NCBI GenBank assembly: GCA_036303105.1
Contig: JAXJBF010000053.1
Coordinates: 1-64,000 of the forward strand
DNA length: 64,000 nt
Direction of reading: 5' to 3'
DNA from: UMGS1590 sp036303105
GTDB lineage: Bacteria > Bacillota > Peptococcia > Peptococcales > Peptococcaceae
The notes under the pieces were generated by a model. That model saw only the letters and a list, made by a program, of their open reading frames with translations. It did no database searches and was not told the origin of the DNA. The stretch's first letter is position 1, and every line of letters starts with the position of its first letter. Below are positions 1-7,869 of this stretch, piece after piece. The translations under genes and the position numbers were made by a program.

Positions 1-1
1 G

Positions 2-904
2 GTTAGCAAGGATGATTTAAACAGAAAGTTTCCAGGTGTGACCGAAATTGTCATTAATCTTGCAGTCAATGATCCGGACATCATTAATTTGTTTGGCGAA
101 TACATTCATACTGACCGATTAAAGCTATCAGACGCAGAAATCGCTTATTTAAAGGACACTGTGGAAGTGTTTATTGGGAAAAAAGACGTTTGCCATTGCA
201 AGGATCTGTATGAATATATTGTTGTGAACGATCCGACACTCCTGACGAATAATTTTGTTCAATCTTCTTTCAGCTTATATAGTGTGCTGGACCATCTCTT
301 CGGTGATTTATACAATTTTTCCAGACCGTATATTGCGAGAAAAAATGCGACGATTGAGCGAGGAATGGATATACTGGAAGATATTGTTCAAGAGTCAGAG
401 CGTATGGATCTTGCCGAGATTCAAGCCTTCGCCAGAGAACATCGCGTAACGATAAATAGCATTAGAGACTTCATTGATGCTTGCAATGAAACTCATTTGT
501 TAATCAACGATTTGGAGATTGCCTCGATAGGCTACATCGGTATTACTGAGGAAATCGCAAGGAATCTGGAATCTCGTATTGTAGCTGAGATTGATGCCAC
601 AACGCCGATTCATCAGTTACATTGCATTCATTCTCTTCCAAAAATAAATGTGGAATGGACGGCATGGCTGATCTATAGTGTTCTAAAAAAATGGTCCACC
701 AAACTTGAAGTAGGCGCATCGTCTAATCAGTTCAAAAACTCCTATCCAATCGTAGCGCCAATTGGTAAACTTGATGCTTCAATGTTTGACGAAGTAGAAG
801 TGCCTTATGATGGAACCATTGCACAGGTGGATGATCTCAGTAAAATTGATGAGCTAATAAGTGACTATGTATTGGATGAGTGGGAGGATCTTTATGAATT
901 ATAA
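2..904 (+). CDS. Unknown protein of the phosphorothioation locus (5' end outside the window)
   Basis: The reading frame is open from the first bases of the window, so this is the C-terminal 300 residues of a longer protein. It is acidic and probably helical, with no catalytic motif, signal peptide or membrane segment that I recognise. Its last 11 bases overlap the start of the PLD-like helicase gene, which points to translational coupling in one operon. From its place upstream of a helicase, an SMC-like ATPase and dndCDEA, I infer that it is one subunit of a defence module that depends on DNA phosphorothioation. It may correspond to one of the PbeABCD components, but I cannot assign which. 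The missing N-terminus could carry the informative domain. Confidence 0.6.
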   Translation, partial: VSKDDLNRKFPGVTEIVINLAVNDPDIINLFGEYIHTDRLKLSDAEIAYLKDTVEVFIGKKDVCHCKDLYEYIVVNDPTLLTNNFVQSSFSLYSVLDHLFGDLYNFSRPYIARKNATIERGMDILEDIVQESERMDLAEIQAFAREHRVTINSIRDFIDACNETHLLINDLEIASIGYIGITEEIARNLESRIVAEIDATTPIHQLHCIHSLPKINVEWTAWLIYSVLKKWSTKLEVGASSNQFKNSYPIVAPIGKLDASMFDEVEVPYDGTIAQVDDLSKIDELISDYVLDEWEDLYEL

Positions 905-2936
905 GCAGATGAATATTGAACAGAGTTATATTAGTAAAGGGGATCACAATATTTCTGCGTCTTTTTTGAATCCAATACTGAAGTGTACAAAAGAGTATAA
1001 GAGAAGTGTGGGCTTTTTTTCGTCAAGTGTATTGAACGCTGTGATGGAGGGCATCCTTGCTTTATCCAGGAACGGAGGCTGTATTAAGCTTATAGCTAGT
1101 CCTTGGCTCAGTGAGGAAGATGTAGATGCAATTGATTGGGGTTATGAACAGAGGGAGGCGTTGGCTTCTTCTGCATTTACTAGAGATTTTGTGCGGGAAG
1201 TTGAGAAACTAGATGACGTGAATTTGCAGATCCTTTGTGATTTGATTCGGGAAAGCATTCTGGATATCAAAATTGCGATTACAAAAGATACGGGTATTTA
1301 TCACGATAAACTTGGGATATTACAAGATTTTGATGGAAATACACTTGTATTTTACGGGTCTTCGAATGCTACGTTTAGTGGTTATTTATCAAATTATGAA
1401 AAGATTCGCATCGCTAAAGGGTGGGAGCTTGGATTTGAGAAGATTGTTTCTGATGAAGAGCACGAGTTTGATGTTCTTTGGAACGATCAAAATCCGTTTG
1501 TTCATGTTCAGGATTACACACGAACGGCAGAAGAACAATTGTTGAAGATCATTAACAACAGAGGAATTGCGCAAAATTCTTCAAACATTCAACTTCGAGA
1601 TTATCAGAAGGAAGCCATTCAAGCGTGGGTTAGAAATAATTATCGAGGCTTCTATGTAATGGCTACCGGTACTGGCAAAACGTGGACAGCTATTTTTTCT
1701 GCCAAGGAATTGGTAAAAACACATCCAGCGTTCATTGTGATCTGTGCGCCTTATAAGCATCTTGTTAAACAATGGGCAGAAGATGTGCAAGTTGCCTTTC
1801 CAAACGCAAAGCTGATCCTTGTTTCGTCTGAGAATCCTGGATGGGAGAAGCAGATTACAAATGAAATAATTTGGTCAAAATATCATTCAAATTCACAGGT
1901 CATAGTGATTTCCACCATTACGTCCTTTAATATGAAGCGCTTTGATGCTGCGATTCAGAAATATAAGGGTGATCGGCTCTTGATTGTTGATGAAGCGCAT
2001 CGTTTTACGACACGGCCAGAAGAGTTGCATTCGACATATAAGTATATGCTTGGCCTTAGCGCCACTCCATTTAGTGGCACCTCTGCTGCAAAGGGCAATG
2101 AATTGATGCGATTTTTTGGCGGTCAGGTGTTTAATTTACCCATTGAGGAGGCTCTTGAACGAGGATTTTTGGTGCCCTATTATTATCATCCCATCTATGT
2201 TTATGCAACGGCTGAAGAAGAAGAACGTTTTAATAAATATACACGAACAATCTTGGGGTGTTTTAGGAATGGCGTATGTATCAATCGCGAGTTATTGGTA
2301 AAGACTCTTAGAAATCGATTACGTGTGCTTTCAATGGCTAAAGAAAAACAAACAAAAATACGGGATATTATTGGCTCGTTTAAAGAACGCGATCATTTTG
2401 TGGTGTACTGTGGCGACGGGAAATTGTTTGATGGTTCAACAGGTGAGGAACTCAGACACATTCAATCCATTAAAAGGGTTCTTTCAGAATATGGCTATAA
2501 AGCAAGCCAATTTACCGCTACCGAGAATATGAATGAACGCATGCAGTTGGTGGATGCCTTTAATAAAGGAGAAATTTCCGCACTTGTGGCCATTCGGTGT
2601 TTGGACGAAGGCATTAATATTCCGTCGATCAAAAGTGCGTTAATTCTGTCGAGCAACGATGATTATCGTGAGTTTGTTCAAAGACGCGGTCGAATTCTAA
2701 GAACATATAAAGATAAGAAAAGTGCCAACATCTATGATGTGGTCGTGTTGCCAAAAGGGGACGTAAAGCAATGGGCTGCAATTGAGTTGCGCCGTTTCCA
2801 TGAATACGCAAAATTAGCGCTAAATAGTGAGTCTTTTTTGGAACGCTTGGACGATTTACTCATTGAATATGGTTTAACAATGGAAGACGTGGATGTTTTT
2901 GATTATGAAGACATGGAGGATTTTGGCGATGAATAA
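894..2936 (+). CDS. PLD-like domain fused to a superfamily II DNA helicase, Dnd-associated
   Basis: The start at 894 is chosen over 861 because GGGAGG lies just upstream and the gene then overlaps the previous stop by 11 bases. The N-terminal part has a phospholipase-D-like signature: HDK near residue 136, followed by GSSNATFSGY near 155-165. The C-terminal two thirds is a superfamily II helicase with ATGTGKT near 257 (Walker A), VDEAH near 365, LSATPFSG near 389 and QRRGR near 595 (motif VI). Such PLD-helicase fusions occur as restriction or effector proteins beside phosphorothioation genes. Only one HxK half-motif is evident, so nuclease activity would need a dimer or may be absent. It probably acts on unmodified invading DNA together with the ATPase downstream. 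Confidence 0.8.
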   Translation: MNYKQMNIEQSYISKGDHNISASFLNPILKCTKEYKRSVGFFSSSVLNAVMEGILALSRNGGCIKLIASPWLSEEDVDAIDWGYEQREALASSAFTRDFVREVEKLDDVNLQILCDLIRESILDIKIAITKDTGIYHDKLGILQDFDGNTLVFYGSSNATFSGYLSNYEKIRIAKGWELGFEKIVSDEEHEFDVLWNDQNPFVHVQDYTRTAEEQLLKIINNRGIAQNSSNIQLRDYQKEAIQAWVRNNYRGFYVMATGTGKTWTAIFSAKELVKTHPAFIVICAPYKHLVKQWAEDVQVAFPNAKLILVSSENPGWEKQITNEIIWSKYHSNSQVIVISTITSFNMKRFDAAIQKYKGDRLLIVDEAHRFTTRPEELHSTYKYMLGLSATPFSGTSAAKGNELMRFFGGQVFNLPIEEALERGFLVPYYYHPIYVYATAEEEERFNKYTRTILGCFRNGVCINRELLVKTLRNRLRVLSMAKEKQTKIRDIIGSFKERDHFVVYCGDGKLFDGSTGEELRHIQSIKRVLSEYGYKASQFTATENMNERMQLVDAFNKGEISALVAIRCLDEGINIPSIKSALILSSNDDYREFVQRRGRILRTYKDKKSANIYDVVVLPKGDVKQWAAIELRRFHEYAKLALNSESFLERLDDLLIEYGLTMEDVDVFDYEDMEDFGDE

Positions 2937-3090
2937 ACAAAAAATAGTCCAAAATATGATTTCTTATATAGAAAATGCTGAGCGTGATCTTCAAGCTGCG
3001 AAATTGGCTGGTGAAACGAAGGCTGCTCGTGCAGACATCGTGAATGCTATTTTGAATGAACTGGAGCGTGAAATGAAGAATGAAGATTGA
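2929..3090 (+). CDS. 53-residue mini-protein of the phosphorothioation locus
   Basis: A short gene starts at ATG 2929, with GGAGGA at 2915-2920. It overlaps the helicase stop by 8 bases and the downstream ATPase start by 11 bases, so all three are translationally coupled. The product is charged, Lys/Glu/Ala-rich and probably a single long helix. I see no known domain. Its tight fit between two real genes with a good ribosome binding site argues that it is genuine. It could be a small adaptor of the helicase or ATPase, but that is a guess. Confidence 0.6.
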   Translation: MNKQKIVQNMISYIENAERDLQAAKLAGETKAARADIVNAILNELEREMKNED

Positions 3091-5038
3091 GTCTATTGAA
3101 TACGAGAACTTTAGAAACTTTAGAGACTATGGTACAATCAAATGTTCTACAGATGGAAAGGTCACGATTATTTATGGTAAAAATGGTGACGGTAAAACCA
3201 CGCTTCATCAGTTGTTCCAATGGGTTTTATATGGGCGGGTAAAATTTAATAAGACGACAACGGATCATTTGTACAATTTGGCATTTGAACGCGAAAAGAA
3301 TTATGGAGATACTTTTGAGGTAATGGGGCGTATTGATTTTGAGCACGATGGCACTAAGTATTCCATTACTAGAAAATACATCTATAAAAAAGGAGTCAAT
3401 GATTCTGAAAAGATTGGTGAAGAATTATCCCTTCAAAAGATGGATGAAGATTATAACTGGAAGAGAGTAGAACGCCCGGTTGAGACCATTGAAAAATTGC
3501 TTCCGTCCGGTTTATCGGAGTACTTTTTCTTTGACGGTGAGAGCATGATTGCCGACCTCAGAGTGAAAGGGAAAGACTCTGCAAGTAAATTGAGAAAAGC
3601 ACTGTATTCTATGTTTGATTTAGATGTTGTAGAATCTGCGTTGGACCATATAGGCCGAACGGATTTAAAAACAACCGTACTGGGTAAACTGTATTTGAGC
3701 CAAGCCGACATAAAAAATGGAAATGGACTCTCTGCAATTAAAACAAATATAGAGAACGCTCAAAACAAAATTACGGAATATGATGGTCATATTCAAGAGG
3801 CTAAAGATGAGCGGAAAAAGAAACAAGAAATAATCGCTCAGATTTCTGAGCAGATTGGCAGCTCTAAATCCAAAGCGGAATACGAAGCCCAACGTTCGGA
3901 GCAGAAACAATTCCAAAAGCAATTTTTAGAAAATGTTTCAAGCTGCCAGGCACAGTTTGGTGATGCCATAATGGAGATGTTTCCAAGCTTATTGATTTCA
4001 AAAGTTGTCAATGATGCCAAGGGAAAGTTAAACCTTAAAATCAACAATACAAATCTTCCGTCAGGATTAAACAAGAAACTTGTCAGTTATCTTCTCAAAG
4101 CGTCCACCACACAATGTATTTGTGGACACGATCTTGGTGAGTCGGAACGAGAACATATTCAGGCGTATTTATCGCTTCTTCCGCCAAAATCCCCAGCCAT
4201 CCTTTATCATGACTTTACTCATACAGCTGAGCGATTGGGGAAGGTATACGATAAAGAAAAAATTGAGCGACTTATAGTAGAGACATTGAACAACCAGGAG
4301 AATGCAAAACAATGTGATCAAAAGATCAAGGCGTTGGATGAAATTGAAAAAAAGAGTCCAGATATTGAAGATCTTGTGGTTGACAGAAGACAAGCAGAGG
4401 AACGCGTGAATGAATTGGATCAGTTGATTGTCGATTTTGAAACGGAGAAAAGTAAACAGCGTATTTATTTGAAGAAACAAATGAGAAATTTTGATGAACT
4501 AACAGAGAAAACGGAAGATAATAAGCGTATTGCTATTAAGATGGACATCATGAAAGAGGTAGAACAGTACTTTACCGATAAATTGGAGAGAGCATCCACA
4601 GAATATAGCAAAAAGTTAGAGAAGAACATACAGTATCTTTTGAATGAAATGCTGACCAGTAAAAGAACAGTGTCTGTTTCAAAAGAATTTGCTGTTCGAG
4701 TCACGGACAGTTATAATGACGAATCCAAATCTGAGGGGCAGTTTGCGGTTGTCTCTTTTGCTTATATCGGTGGCGTTTTGAAAATGTTGAAGGATGATCA
4801 AGATCTACAAGCAAAAGAATATCCACTAGTGTTGGATGGACCTTTTTCAAAACTGGATCCGGATCAGCGTCAGAATGTTGTAAATATGTTGCCTCAGTTT
4901 GCACCGCAAGTGATCGTTTTCTCTAAGGACGATTTACATGACGTCATTGCTCCAGAAAACATTGGACGGGTTTGGACCATTCAAAGCAATGAGGAGAAGA
5001 ACGTGGCAAGAATTGAGGAGGGAAAGTTATGGAAATAA
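3080..5038 (+). CDS. SMC/Rad50-like ATPase (DndD paralogue) of the defence module
   Basis: The 652-residue protein has the split ABC-ATPase layout of SbcC/Rad50/DndD proteins. Walker A (GKNGDGKTT) is at 33-41, long charged coiled-coil stretches fill the middle, and the Walker B and D-loop region (LVLDGPFSKLD) is near 585-595. A short hook-like motif, CICGHDL, lies near residue 345 at the turn between the coiled coils. It reads C-x-C where Rad50 hooks have C-x-x-C, so zinc binding is uncertain. The family uses ATP to open and close on DNA. This is a second such ATPase beside the true DndD encoded 3 kb downstream, so it probably serves restriction rather than sulfur insertion. Its start overlaps the mini-protein gene by 11 bases. 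Confidence 0.75.
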   Translation: MKIESIEYENFRNFRDYGTIKCSTDGKVTIIYGKNGDGKTTLHQLFQWVLYGRVKFNKTTTDHLYNLAFEREKNYGDTFEVMGRIDFEHDGTKYSITRKYIYKKGVNDSEKIGEELSLQKMDEDYNWKRVERPVETIEKLLPSGLSEYFFFDGESMIADLRVKGKDSASKLRKALYSMFDLDVVESALDHIGRTDLKTTVLGKLYLSQADIKNGNGLSAIKTNIENAQNKITEYDGHIQEAKDERKKKQEIIAQISEQIGSSKSKAEYEAQRSEQKQFQKQFLENVSSCQAQFGDAIMEMFPSLLISKVVNDAKGKLNLKINNTNLPSGLNKKLVSYLLKASTTQCICGHDLGESEREHIQAYLSLLPPKSPAILYHDFTHTAERLGKVYDKEKIERLIVETLNNQENAKQCDQKIKALDEIEKKSPDIEDLVVDRRQAEERVNELDQLIVDFETEKSKQRIYLKKQMRNFDELTEKTEDNKRIAIKMDIMKEVEQYFTDKLERASTEYSKKLEKNIQYLLNEMLTSKRTVSVSKEFAVRVTDSYNDESKSEGQFAVVSFAYIGGVLKMLKDDQDLQAKEYPLVLDGPFSKLDPDQRQNVVNMLPQFAPQVIVFSKDDLHDVIAPENIGRVWTIQSNEEKNVARIEEGKLWK

Positions 5039-5535
5039 AATCGGATATTCTGCTAAAAGGTACGGTTTGGAACACAGTCATTACAGGTTTATCGGATATT
5101 TTTAAGACAAGAACGCACTATAGTTTATATATGCTAAGTCTTGCTATTGGTATTATGTACGACAGACGTATAAAAACACCGGAAGAAAATGGAGAAGAGC
5201 CAAAAAATGTTCCGCGTAATGTTATTAACAATAATGACAATGGAAAACTGGATTTTTATTTTCAGGCTGCTATTTTATCAACCTTGACAGAACCTTTTAC
5301 CGAGGAGCAACGCTTGGAACTGGCCTTTGGCGAGAAAACTGATTTCAATAAAATAGCATTTTTGACCGAGTATGCAAATTTTGGAGCGACGAAGCTTGCA
5401 GAATTGATTGGTGATACAACAATAGAAACCATGGAGAATATTAAAAATTTTATGGTTGCTACGGTAGAAGGAAGAAATTTTGATATTGATGAATTAATTT
5501 TAGAAGATCTTGAAATTGAAGATCTCAGGATTTAA
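5029..5535 (+). CDS. Unknown 168-residue Dnd-associated protein
   Basis: The ATG at 5029 overlaps the ATPase stop by 10 bases and has GAGGAGGG upstream, so the gene is the last of the first operon block. The product has a mixed N-terminal half (about residues 1-100, with a hydrophobic stretch near 30-45) and a very acidic C-terminal tail. I see no catalytic residues or known domain. Its position after the ATPase and before dndC suggests a structural or regulatory subunit of the same complex as the helicase and ATPase. A possible fit is the fourth component of a PbeABCD-like module, but this rests on gene order only. Confidence 0.6.
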   Translation: MEIKSDILLKGTVWNTVITGLSDIFKTRTHYSLYMLSLAIGIMYDRRIKTPEENGEEPKNVPRNVINNNDNGKLDFYFQAAILSTLTEPFTEEQRLELAFGEKTDFNKIAFLTEYANFGATKLAELIGDTTIETMENIKNFMVATVEGRNFDIDELILEDLEIEDLRI

Positions 5536-5570
5536 TCGCAATGCTCTGAGAAAAAGATGTTTGCCTTGAT

Positions 5571-5613
5571 AAGAGATACCTATTTAAGTATACTACTTAA
5601 GTAGGTGTCTCTT
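5571..5613 (+). terminator. Long hairpin after the first defence block
   Basis: Two 20-base arms (5571-5590 and 5594-5613) pair with only two G-U type mismatches around a 3-base loop. The hairpin lies 35 bases after the stop of the 168-residue gene and ends in CTCTT, without a long T tract. It probably terminates or protects the upstream operon transcript. Because both arms are AT-rich with near dyad symmetry, a protein-binding site is also possible. Confidence 0.55.
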
Positions 5614-6288
5614 GGCATCTTAATTGAACACTGTTGTGTAAGGGCTCCTGTTGTGAGAAACGCTCAAGCTGCAGGGCCTTCTTTCATTACAAGAGAGTTC
5701 TTGACGTTCGATCTGTCTGGATATGACAGCTCCATCTTTCTTGGTAATAGGGCAAAGAGATGATTGATCAAAATGTGAAATTTCTCGTTTGTGCTGACTT
5801 GCTCAGAATGTCAGGGATCGTTTTTAACGATGAGGATCCTTGAAAAATTTGCAAAGAGGTTTATGGTGAACTTTTGGTAGAGAACGCTATAATATAGTTT
5901 GGGGAAAATACACTTTATTTCACCAGCTCAAGAAGCTTTAGATGGGAAATGTGTAATGTTAGTCTTTTCGAATTATTGATGCTGTATTGTAGCGGGTAAT
6001 GAAAGATCAGGAGAAAGAATACTCCCACCGAGAATAGTATATTTTCTTGCAAGCTGCTATACTATAGGAGTTTAGCTGTTTCTACATATTTTTCGATGAC
6101 CTAAACTGCTGAATAAGCAATTCAATAACAACTATCATCAAAAAACAATTAGAAATAACCTTTAAAGGACTGGTATTAATATGCTGCTTGAAACAATGAT
6201 CGAAGAATACATGCGGAAGCGGTTTTTGTAACAGAGGTCGAATAGCTTGTGGAGAATATGTTCTAAAAATAGATTGAGGTTTTAGTAA
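5614..6288. other. 675-base intergenic region ahead of dndC
   Basis: I find no convincing gene in this stretch. It holds an extended -10 promoter at 6055-6063 and then a leader of about 220 bases before dndC. It also contains a TATAAT at 5888-5893 without a clear -35. No trace of a dndB gene is readable here, although this is a common place for regulation of dnd operons. Confidence 0.6.
6055..6063 (+). promoter_or_regulatory. Extended -10 promoter for dndCDEA
   Basis: TGCTATACT matches the extended -10 box (TGn followed by a good -10 hexamer). The same nine bases occur upstream of several other genes in this window (39483, 52140, 52559). No clear -35 is present, as is usual for extended -10 promoters. 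It would give dndCDEA its own transcript with a leader of about 220 bases. Confidence 0.5.
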
Positions 6289-7869
6289 ATGGGTAATAAT
6301 AAGCATAATACAGAAAATGTCAGCAAGCAGCGTGTGACTATCACTAAAGAGTCTGTTAATAGATTGATGGAAACGGTGAGAAATCTATATTTGGCTGATG
6401 ATATCCCTTGGGTAATAGGATATTCTGGTGGTAAAGACAGCACGGCTACTGTGCAACTTGTTTGGTTGGCCTTAAAAGAGCTTTCAAAAGATCAGCTCCA
6501 TAAACAGGTTCATATTATCAATACAGATACCATGGTGGAATCTCCTGTTATAGAAAAATGGGTTGAGAGATCTTTAAAAATTATGGATGAAGCTGCGAAG
6601 CGAGATCAACTTCCATTTGTGACGCATAGGCTGACTCCAGAAATTGATAATACGTTCTGGGTGAATTTTCTTGGTAAAGGTTACCCGTTTCCTAGAAAAA
6701 AATTTCGTTGGTGTACGGACCGATTAAAGATTCAGCCAGTCAATAATTTTGTCAAGTCTGCCATTGCTGAGCATGGTGAAATTATTATGGTTCTTGGCAC
6801 GCGTAAGGCGGAAAGTCAGCGAAGAGCAAAAACCATGGCTTATTATGAGAAAAAGCGTGTTCGAGAGCTTTTGAGTCCAAATGAAACGATGGCCAATGAA
6901 TTGGTTTTTTCGCCATTAGAAGATTGGACAGATAATGATGTATGGGTCTTTCTCATGCAGTATAAGAACCCATGGGGATTCTCAAACAAGGATCTTTTAA
7001 CATTGTATAAAGGGGCCACGGAAGACAACGAATGCCCAATGATGGTTGAGAAAAATTTGCCGAGTTGTGGTAAAAGTCGTTTTGGATGTTGGGTTTGCAC
7101 CATGGTAGAGAAAGACAAATCCATGGAAGCGATGATTGCTAATGACGACGAAAAATCTTGGATGAGCGTTTTATTAGACTTTCGTAATCGCTTTGGCGAC
7201 GAAGAAAAGGATCGAGATCGTCGAAGCTTTAAAAAAATGCAGGGATATCTTCAAGGCAGCTATGGCCAGTTGCATCATGGACCATACAAAAAAGAAGTGC
7301 GTGAACAATGGCTTAAAGAATTGCTGAGTATTCAAAGGTGGATCAATGAAAATGGTCCGCAAGAGTTTTCAGATTTGGAGCTTATAACCTTAGAAGAGCT
7401 TCGTTGTATTCGAAGAATCTGGGTGTTTGATAAGCATGAATTTGACGATTCTCTGCCACGCATTTATGAGTCAGTGATGCAAAAATCATTTGATGATCCA
7501 GAATGGATTGGATCAGAAGCTTACGGCCACACTGAATGGGAAATTTTAAAACAGACATGCAAAGACCTTTTCCCAGATGAAGAACTTGCATTTGAAATGA
7601 TGTACAGTTTGGTGGATACAGAGAATCAAGCAAATAGTATCAATCAAAGAAAGGGAATATTGAATTCGCTTGAAAAATGTGTAAAGCATAATTTCTATCA
7701 AAACGAAGAAGATGCAACGGCATATTATACAAAACAAATTACTCGTAAGAAAGATTTAGGCGGAAGATTTAATGAAAAGTTCTTTGCACATATCCAAGAT
7801 GAAGGAGAAGAGTTCGAGGATATTGAGGGCGTAAATACAGAAGAGGCTGATAGCGAACATGATCATTAA
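6289..7869 (+). CDS. dndC: DndC, PAPS-reductase-like sulfurtransferase subunit for DNA phosphorothioation
   Basis: DndC is an iron-sulfur protein related to PAPS reductases. It works with DndA, DndD and DndE to replace a non-bridging phosphate oxygen of DNA by sulfur. The 526-residue protein shows the ATP-pyrophosphatase loop SGGKDST at 46-52, a WCTDRLK motif near 142-148, GTRKAESQRR near 170, and a cysteine cluster at about 249, 260, 267 and 270 that fits a 4Fe-4S site. GAGG lies about 10 bases before the ATG. The gene overlaps dndD by 11 bases, and the length is normal for the family. It is the first gene of the dndC-D-E-A order. Confidence 0.95.
   Translation: MGNNKHNTENVSKQRVTITKESVNRLMETVRNLYLADDIPWVIGYSGGKDSTATVQLVWLALKELSKDQLHKQVHIINTDTMVESPVIEKWVERSLKIMDEAAKRDQLPFVTHRLTPEIDNTFWVNFLGKGYPFPRKKFRWCTDRLKIQPVNNFVKSAIAEHGEIIMVLGTRKAESQRRAKTMAYYEKKRVRELLSPNETMANELVFSPLEDWTDNDVWVFLMQYKNPWGFSNKDLLTLYKGATEDNECPMMVEKNLPSCGKSRFGCWVCTMVEKDKSMEAMIANDDEKSWMSVLLDFRNRFGDEEKDRDRRSFKKMQGYLQGSYGQLHHGPYKKEVREQWLKELLSIQRWINENGPQEFSDLELITLEELRCIRRIWVFDKHEFDDSLPRIYESVMQKSFDDPEWIGSEAYGHTEWEILKQTCKDLFPDEELAFEMMYSLVDTENQANSINQRKGILNSLEKCVKHNFYQNEEDATAYYTKQITRKKDLGGRFNEKFFAHIQDEGEEFEDIEGVNTEEADSEHDH

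Noticed and set aside
5571..5613. Long hairpin considered as a left insertion-sequence end matching the orphan end after dndA
   Set aside because: Its flanks and stem bases do not match the CAG..TGT.GA.AAA terminus. It fits a terminator or binding site better.
6082..6306. Reverse-strand open frame of 74 codons before dndC
   Set aside because: It has no ribosome binding site, overlaps the dndC start region and shows no protein-like pattern. It is most likely chance.
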